The position numbers and the translations under genes are program-made. Below, one piece after another: positions 1 to 7,895 of a DNA stretch of 59,467 nt; position 1 is the first letter of the stretch; each line of letters begins with the position of its first letter. The notes under the pieces are model-generated. The model saw nothing but the letters and a program-made list of their open reading frames with translations. It made no database searches and was not told the DNA's origin. Location of the stretch: the NCBI GenBank assembly GCA_023388315.1, contig JAEWGM010000035.1, positions 1-59,467 of the forward strand. The letters run 5' to 3'. The stretch comes from Bacteroidota bacterium (lineage in GTDB: Bacteria; Bacteroidota; Bacteroidia; Bacteroidales; Dysgonomonadaceae).

Positions 1-145
1 GGGGATCGACCCCTAACCGTTTTTGACCAACAAAACTCCGAACAAAGCATTACCCATTGATAAGAGAAGGTACGGAGATTTATAAGAAAATAAAACCTGA
101 CACAGTTTAATTTACGCTACCAAAATACTTTCAATTGATATTTTT

Positions 146-302
146 GTCCAGAAGGACTAAATCTCAATAACTCCGCACGAAGTGCGGGGTGACAAGAGCC
201 ACACTGCCCACAGCCCCGCCGGCTGGCGGGTTGATTTAGGTTTAGCGCTCATTTCCGTGCGTTTCACGCACGGTTATTGATAGTTAAGTTCTTTCAGAAC
301 TT
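146..302. repeat. Hairpin train with GAA/TTC triloops
   Basis: Successive local palindromes are seen: GTCC/GGAC around AGAA (146-157), CCGCAC-GAA-GTGCGG (173-187), CCCGCC-GGCT-GGCGGG (215-230), an 8-bp stem with TTC loop (255-273) and a 7-bp stem with TTC loop (286-302). Stem sequences differ but geometry is shared, and the loop is GAA in the left half and TTC in the right half. This resembles the hairpin trains at 5563-5748 and 28131-28384. Function is unknown; a non-autonomous repetitive element is the best guess. Confidence 0.6.
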
Positions 303-448
303 TTCCCATAGAAAACTTTCATATTATAACTTGAAGATGGTCTACTGTTGCTTTTGAGACAGTCCCTTTTTTGTTTGTGTTTTTGGCTCAAGAGATGAAG
401 TTTAGGACGTTATTAACGAACGATGAATCAATAAAATCCAAAGGATTA

Positions 449-528
449 GCCACAGATGAACACAAATATTCACGAATATTAAAATCGACAAGGTCGATTT
501 TATTCGTGTTTTTCGTGCCATTCGTGGC
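449..528. repeat. Imperfect palindromic intergenic repeat, copy 1
   Basis: The segment starts GCCAC and ends GTGGC, with inner arms reading AATCGAC/GTCGATT. Its reverse complement closely matches segments inside 12144-12220 and 12480-12560. Repeats of this 'GCCACGAAT..CACGAA' style are common between genes in Bacteroidetes. It is probably a degenerate non-coding repeat. Confidence 0.55.
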
Positions 529-627
529 AACCAATAAAAACGTAGGATAAGAGAAAGCCGAGCTATTTGCTCTGTCGTAGTATCTATCTGTTGTATTATC
601 TAACAGTTTCCGGTTCATTTGAAGCAT

Positions 628-660
628 AACCCGTCAGACCGGTAATCGGTCAGACGGGTT
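628..660. repeat. Hairpin between repeats and pnp terminator
   Basis: Arms AACCCGTC (628-635) and GACGGGTT (653-660) enclose a second partial ACC/GGT stem. There is no T-run on either side, so it is a poor terminator by itself. It may be a further member of the local hairpin repeats. Confidence 0.4.
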
Positions 661-683
661 AAAGCAAGATGCCTATTGGCGCA

Positions 684-720
684 TTAAAAAAACGGGCTCC
701 CCAAAAAGAGAACCCGTTTC
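684..720 (-). terminator. Intrinsic terminator of pnp
   Basis: Read on the minus strand, GAAACGGG and CCCGTTT form the stem and a run of seven T follows (positions 690-684). It lies 30 bp after the pnp stop codon in the direction of transcription. Confidence 0.75.
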
Positions 721-750
721 AGAAAGATATAGTGTGATTGTGTAAAATCG

Positions 751-2892
751 TCAATCGTTTTGTGGCGGCTCGTGCCTTGGCGGGCGTGGCAGCAACACTT
801 TTCGCGAAAGTTTAAATTTACCAGTTCTTGAATCGATATCCACCAGTTTTACCTGAATTTTATCGCCTTCTCTGATGCCGGCGTCTTCCACTTTTTCGAG
901 ACGTTTCCAATCAATTTCCGAGATGTGAAGCAATCCGTCTTTTCCGGGAAGGAACTCGCAGAACGCGCCATAAGGCATCACGGAACGAACGGTGGCTTCA
1001 TACACTTCGCCCACTTCGGGAACAGCAACAATGCCTTTTATTTTGGCCATAGCCGCGTCGATGGACGATTTGTTGGTGGCCGAAACCTCTACGCGCCCTT
1101 TGTTCTCAATTTCCTCAATGGTGATAATTGCGCCTGTTTCTTCCTGAATTCCTTGAATGATTTTTCCCCCTGGGCCAATCACTGCACCGATGAAGTCTTT
1201 CGGAATTTCAATTACTTCAATGCGTGGCGCATGCGGTTTAAGGTCGGCACGTGGTTCGGAAATGGTGTCCGTCATTTTGCCCATAATATGGTCGCGCCCG
1301 GCTTTGGCTTGCGCCAGTGCTTTTTCCAGAATTTCGTACGATAATCCGTCCACTTTAATGTCCATTTGTGTGGCGGTTATTCCATCTTTGGTGCCGCACA
1401 CTTTAAAGTCCATATCGCCGAGGTGGTCTTCATCGCCAAGAATATCGGAGAGGATGCTGTAGTTTTGTCCTTTGTTTTCCGAAATCAATCCCATCGCGAT
1501 TCCTGCAACGGGTTTTTTCAATTTCACGCCGGCGTCCATCAACGCGAGCGTTCCCGCGCAAACGGTGGCCATGGAAGATGAGCCATTGGATTCCAAAATA
1601 TCCGATACTACACGTATAACGTAAGGATAATCTTGCGGAATCATTCGTTTCAACGCCCTGTGGGCGAGGTTGCCGTGCCCGATTTCGCGACGGCCGGTGC
1701 CGCGCTGCGGACGCGCGTCGCCGGTTGAAAACGGGGGAAAGTTATAGTGCAACAGAAAACGTTCGGTGCTGTGGTCGAGTACATCGTCCACGATTTTTTC
1801 GTCGAGTTTGGTTCCCAACGTAACCGTGGTGAGCGATTGTGTTTCACCACGCGTGAAAATTGCCGATCCGTGTGGGCCGGGCAGCGCGTCCACCTCGCAC
1901 CAAATGGGGCGGATATCGGTGGTTTTTCTTCCGTCCAAGCGTTTGCCTTCATCCAAAATAGAGCGGCGCATCGCTTCTTTTTCCACTTCGTGGTAGTAAC
2001 GGGATATCAGTGGTGCTTTTTCTTCGCGTTCTTCTTCGGGGATGGATTCCATAAAGGTGTCCACTATCGCTTGAAAAGCATCAAGGCGTTCATGTTTATT
2101 GGGGTTTTGTGAAACTGCCACATCATATGCTTTTTGGTAGCATTGCGCCCATATTTGTTTGCGAAGCTCTTCATCGTTTTCTTCGTGGCTGTACTCGCGT
2201 TTTACCGTTTTTCCGGCCATTTCCATCAATTCGATTTGTGCTTGGCAATGTTTTTTAATTTCTTCGTGGGCAAATTTAATGGCTTCGAGCAAATCGGCTT
2301 CCGATACTTCGCTCATTTCGCCTTCCACCATCATGATGTTGTCGAGGGTGGCGGCAACCACCACGTCCATATCGGCTTTTTCCAGTTCTTGGAATGTGGG
2401 GTTAATGGTTAATTTGCCATCGATGCGCGCAACGCGCACTTCGGAAATGGGGCCGTTGAAAGGAATGTCTGAAACGGCCAGGGCGGCCGAGGCGGCCAAA
2501 CCGGCGAGGGCGTCGGGCATATCGTTGCCGTCGGCCGAGAATAAAATAACGTTTACGAAAACATCGGCATGGTAATCTTCGGGGAAGAGCGGACGCAACG
2601 CGCGGTCGATGAGGCGGCTGGTCAATATTTCGTAATCCGAAGGCCTACCTTCTCTTTTCATAAAACCTCCCGGAAAGCGTCCGAAAGAGGAGAATTTTTC
2701 TCTATATTCTACCTGTAAAGGCATAAAATCAGTTCCCGGGGTGGCATCTTTTGCTGCACAAACAGTGGCCAAAAGAACGGTGTTTCCCATTGTGAGGGTA
2801 ACGGCTCCGTCGGCTTGTTTTGCAAGCTTCCCGGTTTCCAGAGTAATTGTGCGCCCGTCTGGCAGCTCAATTCTCTTAGCAATTGGATTCAT
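751..2892 (-). CDS. pnp: Polyribonucleotide nucleotidyltransferase (PNPase)
   Basis: This enzyme degrades RNA 3'->5' by phosphorolysis and is a core part of cytoplasmic mRNA turnover. The protein shows the two RNase PH-like halves (first begins near residue 10, second near 330, with the FTRGETQ region), then a KH domain (about 556-615, with IGPGGK) and an S1 domain (about 625-695). Length of 713 residues is normal. The start at MNPIAKRIELPDG is chosen because family homology begins there; the frame stays open 14 codons further upstream, and an adjacent ATG at 2895 is equally possible. A TAACTTTG -7-like box lies upstream on the minus strand near 2935-2945. The gene is monocistronic with its own terminator. 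Confidence 0.97.
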   Translation of the reverse strand: MNPIAKRIELPDGRTITLETGKLAKQADGAVTLTMGNTVLLATVCAAKDATPGTDFMPLQVEYREKFSSFGRFPGGFMKREGRPSDYEILTSRLIDRALRPLFPEDYHADVFVNVILFSADGNDMPDALAGLAASAALAVSDIPFNGPISEVRVARIDGKLTINPTFQELEKADMDVVVAATLDNIMMVEGEMSEVSEADLLEAIKFAHEEIKKHCQAQIELMEMAGKTVKREYSHEENDEELRKQIWAQCYQKAYDVAVSQNPNKHERLDAFQAIVDTFMESIPEEEREEKAPLISRYYHEVEKEAMRRSILDEGKRLDGRKTTDIRPIWCEVDALPGPHGSAIFTRGETQSLTTVTLGTKLDEKIVDDVLDHSTERFLLHYNFPPFSTGDARPQRGTGRREIGHGNLAHRALKRMIPQDYPYVIRVVSDILESNGSSSMATVCAGTLALMDAGVKLKKPVAGIAMGLISENKGQNYSILSDILGDEDHLGDMDFKVCGTKDGITATQMDIKVDGLSYEILEKALAQAKAGRDHIMGKMTDTISEPRADLKPHAPRIEVIEIPKDFIGAVIGPGGKIIQGIQEETGAIITIEEIENKGRVEVSATNKSSIDAAMAKIKGIVAVPEVGEVYEATVRSVMPYGAFCEFLPGKDGLLHISEIDWKRLEKVEDAGIREGDKIQVKLVDIDSRTGKFKLSRKVLLPRPPRHEPPQND

Positions 2893-3142
2893 CATAAATA
2901 ATTGTTGTTGTTTTTGTATGTAAAAATCGCACAAAGTTAAACAAAGTTTTTTGCATTTCGTTTGTATCCGCGCATAATTTATTGAAAATTTGCGCTCTAT
3001 TATGCTGCTATGAAGCTTTTAACACATCATTTTTCTGAATTCTATCCATTCAAAGGCAATAATTCCTAAAAAATGTATAAGTTTGCACTCGCAAAAATAC
3101 AAATTGCGCGTTCGCATACGCTCATAAGAACCGAAAGATTAT

Positions 3143-4312
3143 ATGTTTATGAAAATAAAATGGAATAATATTGTTTTTTCTGTGGCAATTACGGGAATAA
3201 TGTTACTTTCCTGTACATCCGAAAAAACGTTTCAAGTAAAGGGAGATTTCACCTCTGCCGATAAGGATACGCTCTATTTGGAACACCGCGGTATAGCGGG
3301 AGTGAGGGTGCTTGACTCTGTGGTGCTCAAAAACAACGGGGCTTTTACCTTTAAACAACCCGCTCCCGAAAATCCTGAGTTTTATCAACTAAGGCTCGGA
3401 AACCAAGTAGTGGCGTTCGCGGTGGATTCTGTGGAAACGGTTCAGGTGAAAGCCGATGTAAAGGATTTTTATCGCACGTTTACCGTGGAGGATTCTCCCA
3501 CCAACGATTTAATCCGTCAGGTGGACGCGTTAACACAATCGGCCACTACCACAATAAACGCTTTGGAGAAAAAACACGAAGCCAAAGTGGTGGACGATGT
3601 GGCGTTTATAAACGAGTTGGACTCGGCATTAAATAATTACAAAACGCAAGTTTCTAAGATTATTTTGGCAAACCCATCGAGCGCGGCGGCCTATTACGCG
3701 GCTTTTCAGAAAATAAACGATTACCTTATTTTCGATCCTTACACACGGCAAGATTACGCGATGTTTGGCGCGGTTGCCACATCGTGGAGCCGCTATTACC
3801 CCGAAACGCCGCGTACCAAGCATTTGTATGATTTTACGATGAATGCTCTTCGCACCCGCAAACAACAGGAGCAGCAGGAGAAATTGCTGGAAAGCGTGCC
3901 GGTAATAACCGATTCCGCCCTTCCCGATATTGCGTTGGCTGACGTGAGTGGGCAGAGAGTTTCGTTGTCGTCGTTGCAGGGAAAAGTGGTGTTGCTGGAT
4001 TTCACCGTGTACAACTCCGAGTTTTCGCCCAAGCACAATATCGATTTAAACGCTCTTTACAACCAACACAAATCAAAAGGATTTGAAATTTATCAGATTT
4101 CCTTAGATTCTGACGACCATTTTTGGAAAAACGCCGCCAACAACCTGCCGTGGATAACGGTGCGCGATCCGCAATCGGTTTACTCACGCCTTCTTTCCAC
4201 TTACAATGTGCGTGAGTTGCCTACCGCTTTTATTATCAATCGTTCAGGCGATATTGTCGCCCGCATCGAAAATTACACGCAATTGAACAACGAATTAAGC
4301 AAAGCACTGTAA
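3143..4312 (+). CDS. DUF4369 / thioredoxin-fold lipoprotein lacking CxxC
   Basis: Predicted lipoprotein with a signal peptide and lipobox ending LLSC (Cys near residue 24). The N-terminal half resembles DUF4369 (about 30-130), the middle is helical, and the last ~135 residues have the AhpC/TSA-TlpA thioredoxin fold (LPDIALADVSGQ...GKVVLLDF...LPTAFIINRSG). The redox site is missing: where the family has WCxxC this protein has FTVYNSEFSP. It therefore probably does not catalyse thiol exchange and may bind or scaffold. A second ATG at 3149 is an alternative start. The TAAGTTTG box at 3078-3085 could be its promoter. Fold assignment is secure; role is unknown. Confidence 0.85.
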   Translation: MFMKIKWNNIVFSVAITGIMLLSCTSEKTFQVKGDFTSADKDTLYLEHRGIAGVRVLDSVVLKNNGAFTFKQPAPENPEFYQLRLGNQVVAFAVDSVETVQVKADVKDFYRTFTVEDSPTNDLIRQVDALTQSATTTINALEKKHEAKVVDDVAFINELDSALNNYKTQVSKIILANPSSAAAYYAAFQKINDYLIFDPYTRQDYAMFGAVATSWSRYYPETPRTKHLYDFTMNALRTRKQQEQQEKLLESVPVITDSALPDIALADVSGQRVSLSSLQGKVVLLDFTVYNSEFSPKHNIDLNALYNQHKSKGFEIYQISLDSDDHFWKNAANNLPWITVRDPQSVYSRLLSTYNVRELPTAFIINRSGDIVARIENYTQLNNELSKAL

Positions 4313-4328
4313 AACATACGAAATAATT

Positions 4329-4359
4329 TTTGTCTGTTCAAACAAATTATTTATCTTTG
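4329..4359 (+). promoter_or_regulatory. Promoter of greA (Bacteroidetes type)
   Basis: TTTG at 4329-4332, then 19 bp, then TATCTTTG at 4352-4359 match the Bacteroidetes housekeeping promoter TTTG-N19-TAnnTTTG. It lies between the preceding lipoprotein stop and greA, giving a leader of about 100 nt. Confidence 0.75.
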
Positions 4360-4384
4360 CAACAAATACATCATGGAAAAAAGA

Positions 4385-4424
4385 GAGTTCCGGCCTTTAA
4401 GCATAGGTCGGAATTCTTTTTCTT
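4385..4424 (+). terminator. Terminator/attenuator-like hairpin in the greA leader
   Basis: An 11-bp stem (with G-U pairs) is formed by GAGTTCCGGCC (4385-4395) and GGTCGGAATTC (4406-4416), followed by a T-rich tail TTTTTCTTT. It sits after the greA promoter and before the greA start codon. It could end transcripts of the upstream lipoprotein gene, attenuate greA, or both. Confidence 0.6.
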
Positions 4425-4467
4425 TGTGTGAATTAATCACACGATAAAAAAATAGGAGAAATAGCAT

Positions 4468-4938
4468 ATGACAGTTACTTATATGACTGAAGAGGGCTTA
4501 AAAAAGCTAAAAGATGAGTTGATTCATTTGGAATCGGTTCAGCGGCCCGAAATATCCCGCCAAATTGCCGAAGCACGCGATAAAGGAGATTTATCTGAGA
4601 ACGCGGAATACGACGCGGCCAAAGAAGCGCAGGGAATTCTTGAAGGCAAAATCGGCCAATTGAAAACGCTGATCGCCAGTGCGCGGCTGATTGATGAAAG
4701 CGCCATCGGTACGGATGAAATTCAAATTATGAACAAGGTGACCATTAAAAACCTGAAAACCAAGAAAACAATGACCTATACCTTGGTGTCTGAAAGCGAA
4801 GCCGATTTAAAAAGCGGGAAAATTGCCGTAAACACACCCATCGCGCAAGGATTGCTTGGCAAAAAAGTGGGCGATGTGGCGGAAATTCAAGTTCCCTCGG
4901 GCACCCTTACGTTTGAAGTGATAGAAATTTCTGTTTGA
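4468..4938 (+). CDS. greA: Transcription elongation factor GreA
   Basis: GreA rescues backtracked RNA polymerase by stimulating cleavage of the nascent RNA. The 156-residue protein has the N-terminal coiled coil with the tip acidic motif GDLSENAEYDAA (about 40-51) and the C-terminal FKBP-like domain (about 85-156) ending in VIEIS. Length is normal. The start is preceded by AGGAGAAATAGCAT, an unusually good ribosome-binding site for this genome. The HIT gene starts 5 bp after the stop, so the two are co-transcribed. The leader carries an attenuator-like hairpin. Confidence 0.97.
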   Translation: MTVTYMTEEGLKKLKDELIHLESVQRPEISRQIAEARDKGDLSENAEYDAAKEAQGILEGKIGQLKTLIASARLIDESAIGTDEIQIMNKVTIKNLKTKKTMTYTLVSESEADLKSGKIAVNTPIAQGLLGKKVGDVAEIQVPSGTLTFEVIEISV

Positions 4939-4943
4939 CGGTT

Positions 4944-5339
4944 ATGGCAACAATTTTCAGCAAAATCATCGCGGGCGAGATTCCATCGTATAAAATAGCG
5001 GAAAACGATAAGTTTTACGCGTTTCTCGACATCAGCCCCATGGCGAAAGGGCACACGTTGGTAGTGCCCAAACAGGAAACCGATTATCTGTTCGATTTAG
5101 ACGACGCGCTGTTGGCAGAAATGGTTGTTTTCTCCAAAACCGTTGCCGGCGCCATTAAAAAAGCGGTGCCTTGTCAACGTGTGGGAATGATGGTAATTGG
5201 CTTGGAGGTGCCGCACGCGCACATTCATCTTATCCCCATCAACAAAGAAGGCGATATGAGCCTCGCCAATCAGCGGTTGAAACTCTCGAATGAGGAGTTC
5301 AACGAAATTGCGAAAGCAATAAGAGAGAAAATAAACTAA
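4944..5339 (+). CDS. HIT family nucleotide-binding protein
   Basis: Histidine-triad hydrolases cleave nucleoside phosphoramidates or dinucleotides. The active-site motif HAHIHL (family HxHxHxx) lies near residue 95, and the family N-terminus (IFSKIIAGEIPSYKI) is present. The ATG at 4944 gives 131 residues, the usual HIT length. The neighbour greA ends at 4938, and greA-HIT adjacency is common in Bacteroidales. A strong terminator follows. Physiological substrate cannot be read from the sequence. Confidence 0.92.
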   Translation: MATIFSKIIAGEIPSYKIAENDKFYAFLDISPMAKGHTLVVPKQETDYLFDLDDALLAEMVVFSKTVAGAIKKAVPCQRVGMMVIGLEVPHAHIHLIPINKEGDMSLANQRLKLSNEEFNEIAKAIREKIN

Positions 5340-5361
5340 ACTTGCTTTTTTATAAATGGAG

Positions 5362-5398
5362 AAGCGATAATTCTGGAAAGGGGTTATCGCTTTTTTTT
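5362..5398 (+). terminator. Terminator of the greA-HIT operon
   Basis: AAGCGATAA (5362-5370) pairs with TTATCGCTT (5384-5392), followed by an unbroken T-run to 5398. Confidence 0.85.
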
Positions 5399-5430
5399 GT
5401 GCCGGGTGAAGCTCAAAAGAAGATGGTACA

Positions 5431-5861
5431 CGGATGACACAGATTTAAAAGATTTAGACAGTTTTTATATCACTACTGACCGACAAAATTCCGGCAAATC
5501 AGTTGAAATCTTTATTAGCACATCGTTTTAGTATATTGATTTGGAAAATTAGGCTGCGTTTTAACTTCGTAGAAGTTTTCCGTGCATAACCCCCAATGAA
5601 ATTGGGGTAGAAAACGTTAAAGACGAATAAAACGCTGTAGGCGTTACCTTTAAACGGATTGGGAAACTCTTACAGAGTTTATGCGCGGTAATTTCGTCAT
5701 TCCCCCAATTAAAATTGGGGGTTATGCACGGGTTTGTCCTACGGACAAGTTTTAGTCGGTCAGTAATGTTTTTATATCTATAGTTATCTAACCAATAACG
5801 ACAACTTATTCTCTTTTTATCTGTGAAAATCAGTCTTATCAGTGTTATCTGTGTACGCATA
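5431..5861. repeat. Outer palindromic repeat split by an insertion
   Basis: The left part (about 5431-5460) reads GTACACGGATGACACAGAT and the right part (about 5822-5857) ends in GTGTTATCTGTGTAC, an inverted match. Such ACACGGAT/ATCTGTGT repeats are frequent in Bacteroidetes intergenic DNA. The MITE-like element 5471-5767 lies between the arms, suggesting it jumped into an older repeat. Confidence 0.45.
5471..5767. mobile_element. MITE-like hairpin element, copy 1
   Basis: Terminal inverted repeats CACTACTGACCGAC / GTCGGTCAGTAATG bound a 297-bp non-coding unit. The 10-bp word GTTTTTATAT (11 bp with the next C) directly flanks both ends (5461-5470 and 5768-5777), a likely target duplication. 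Inside are perfect hairpins: AACTTC-GTA-GAAGTT (5563-5577), CCCCAAT-GAA-ATTGGGG (5591-5607), AACGCT-GTA-GGCGTT (5631-5645), AAACTCT-TAC-AGAGTTT (5664-5680), a 9-bp CCCCCAATT stem (5702-5721) and TTGTCC-TAC-GGACAA (5734-5748). GTGCATAAC near the left and GTTATGCAC near the right give overall mirror symmetry. No transposase is present, so it must act in trans. Copy 2, reversed, is at 28111-28472. Confidence 0.75.
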
Positions 5862-5894
5862 AGGCAAACCCCATAAAATTGAAAGAAAAATGTG

Positions 5895-6833
5895 TCAGAC
5901 TGCTTTGAAGTCGTCAGACGCAGGGTGTTTCCGTTTCTTCCGCTCAAAATATACCACCGCGCACACAATAACCATCACCTCAAAAACCAACGCGATAACA
6001 GAGCCTTCCAACCCGAAAGCGCCACCGCTTATTTTGGGATTTTCCATTGAAGGAGTGGTTTCAACCATAGAATACATATCTATTCCGCTCACATTGAAGC
6101 CCATAATGGATTGAAAAAAGTTCCAGCTAAAATGAAAAGCGATGGGAAACCACAGATTCTTGGTATAAATATACGTGATACCCAGCGCGATGCCCGCGAG
6201 AAAAAGGCTCACAAAGCTAAACCACGTGAAGTTGGGGTTTAAGGCGTGCAAAATGGAAAACATGAACGACGATAAAATCAACGCCACGAATTTGTTCATG
6301 GACAGCATCAGGTTTTTAAGCACGTAGCCACGAAGCAGCATCTCCTCAGAAAAAGCTACGAAAACAAACAACACCAGCAGCCACATAAGTTCTCCGAAAT
6401 CAAACACATATCGTTCAACCATCAGGTAGCCTGTGGCTTGAAGAACCGCAAATCCGCCCACCATAAAAATAAGTCCGGCAATGATTCCGATAAACACATC
6501 GGGCCGTCTGCCCTTTGCGTGAAACCCCAAATTGATGAACGGCTCCCAATCTATCGCTCGCATCATAAAATAGAGCAGGAGGGTGGTGCCGGCAAAATTG
6601 AACGCCTGTAAAACAGTCATTTGTAGAACGGAGCGATCGCCGCCTACATCGAAAATGGAAATACCTAACGCCAACGAGCCCAAAATCTCAAATACCCCGA
6701 TTACCACAAAAAACATCGGGATAAGAATAATTACCCGTACCCATCCCGGAATAGCGCTTGTTTTTGTGGGAGGCTTCGGTGGAAGGGATTCGGGGGGATG
6801 CGTTCCCGAAATTTGGTCTTCTGTGGTTATCAT
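5895..6833 (-). CDS. CPBP family intramembrane metalloprotease
   Basis: A multi-pass inner-membrane protein of the CAAX/CPBP (Abi) family of Rce1-like glutamic endopeptidases. Three active-site motifs are visible: SEEMLLRGY (EExxxR), SILHALNPN (FxxxH-like) and HFSWNF (HxxxN), spread over about eight hydrophobic segments after a proline-rich cytoplasmic N-terminus. The ATG at 6833 (MITTEDQIS) is preferred over the open frame to 6878 because the latter overlaps coaA; this leaves 5 bp after the coaA stop and implies one operon. Substrate is unknown; prenyl-protein processing or bacteriocin self-immunity are family precedents only. Confidence 0.9.
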   Translation of the reverse strand: MITTEDQISGTHPPESLPPKPPTKTSAIPGWVRVIILIPMFFVVIGVFEILGSLALGISIFDVGGDRSVLQMTVLQAFNFAGTTLLLYFMMRAIDWEPFINLGFHAKGRRPDVFIGIIAGLIFMVGGFAVLQATGYLMVERYVFDFGELMWLLVLFVFVAFSEEMLLRGYVLKNLMLSMNKFVALILSSFMFSILHALNPNFTWFSFVSLFLAGIALGITYIYTKNLWFPIAFHFSWNFFQSIMGFNVSGIDMYSMVETTPSMENPKISGGAFGLEGSVIALVFEVMVIVCAVVYFERKKRKHPASDDFKAV

Positions 6834-6838
6834 AGGGG

Positions 6839-7792
6839 TTACACTTTTCGTATCCGCACGCCTCTGACAAAATGGCATTCGCCTTTTTCCAGAATCAAAT
6901 CCGCGCGAAAACGGGTAGGAAGGATGTTTTGAACGAGGTTGGGCCCATTAATTTCGTCCCATACCTGATTGGCGAACGCCATAAGTTCTTCTTCGGTGTA
7001 CGACGCGTATTGATGAAAAAACGATTCGGGGTTGGCAAACGCCGTGGTTTGAAGTGTTTTGAAACGTTCTAAATACCATTGCTTGATGTTTTTTTCGGCA
7101 GCGTCCACGTAAATGGAGAAATCAAAAAAATCGGACACAAAAACACGGCGGCGAGGTTTCTTGTTTAATGTAACTTGTAAAACATTTATGCCTTCAACAA
7201 TCAAAATATCAGGTTGTTCAATGACTTGCGTTTCGTTGGGCATAATATCGTAATACAAGTGCGAATAAACCGGCGTTTCAAACCGTTCGCGCCCCGATTT
7301 TACGCCTGCCAAAAACGCCAGCAGCCGCTTGGCATCGTAACTCTCGGGAAATCCTTTTTTGTTGAACAGCCCTCGTTTTTCCAATTCGGCATTGGGGTAT
7401 AGAAAGCCATCGGTTGTGATGAGTTCCACTTTTGGCTTTTCGGGCAACATCGATAGCAATTTCTGCAACACGCGCGCGGTGGTGCTTTTGCCTACGGCCA
7501 CACTTCCCGCTATTCCAATGATGTACGGAACGGGGTGACTGGAATTTTTGAAAAACTGGTCGCGCTCGTTGTGCAAATTCCGATAATGCGTGAGGTGAAT
7601 TTGCAACAAACTGATCATCGGGATGTAAATTTCTCTCACTTCCTCCATTGTGAGCGGCTCGTTTAGTGCTTGAAGTTGAGATAGATTGATGTCGGCAATG
7701 GGAAATTGCGGGTGTTCTTCAAGATGTTTCCATTCGTCGCGGTTAAAACTGCGAAACGGCGAATAGGTAACTTCGTATGCAGACTTATTCAT
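6839..7792 (-). CDS. coaA: Type I pantothenate kinase
   Basis: Phosphorylates pantothenate with ATP, the first step of coenzyme A synthesis, in the cytoplasm. The P-loop GIAGSVAVGKST is near residue 97, and the family signatures YSHLYYDI and DILIVEGINVLQ follow. Starting at MNKSAYEVTYSPF gives 317 residues, matching E. coli CoaA (316). The frame extends 34 codons upstream, but that segment has no homology and crosses the promoter. It is the first gene of a two-gene operon with the CPBP protease. Confidence 0.95.
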   Translation of the reverse strand: MNKSAYEVTYSPFRSFNRDEWKHLEEHPQFPIADINLSQLQALNEPLTMEEVREIYIPMISLLQIHLTHYRNLHNERDQFFKNSSHPVPYIIGIAGSVAVGKSTTARVLQKLLSMLPEKPKVELITTDGFLYPNAELEKRGLFNKKGFPESYDAKRLLAFLAGVKSGRERFETPVYSHLYYDIMPNETQVIEQPDILIVEGINVLQVTLNKKPRRRVFVSDFFDFSIYVDAAEKNIKQWYLERFKTLQTTAFANPESFFHQYASYTEEELMAFANQVWDEINGPNLVQNILPTRFRADLILEKGECHFVRGVRIRKV

Positions 7793-7814
7793 AACCATGT
7801 ATCGTTTATGGTTG

Positions 7815-7822
7815 CAAAGATA
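7815..7822 (-). promoter_or_regulatory. -7 box upstream of coaA
   Basis: CAAAGATA on the plus strand reads TATCTTTG on the minus strand, a perfect TAnnTTTG box. It would start transcription about 15 nt before the coaA ATG. No clear -33 TTTG is seen at the usual distance. Confidence 0.55.
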
Positions 7823-7895
7823 AATGATATAAACGCAACGAAAAATATTTTTCACAAAAAAACCGATGGCTACAGTTCCTTTTAGGCATTTCACT

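Larger units (their letters stand above)
1..627. other. Gene-free intergenic start of window
   Basis: No convincing gene is seen here. The stretch holds a train of short hairpins (146-302), an imperfect palindromic repeat (449-528) and AT-rich spacer. A 79-codon open frame on the minus strand (388-627) only reads through the palindromic repeat and has no recognisable start signal or family resemblance, so it is not called. The upstream neighbour lies outside the window. Confidence 0.6.

Noticed and set aside
388..627. 79-codon open frame on the minus strand at the window start
   Set aside because: It reads through the palindromic repeat at 449-528, and has no family resemblance, no ribosome-binding site and no conserved neighbours.
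5471..5767. Possible retron or diversity-generating retroelement RNA
   Set aside because: No reverse transcriptase is encoded in the window, and the element has terminal inverted repeats and a likely target duplication, which fit a MITE-like unit better.
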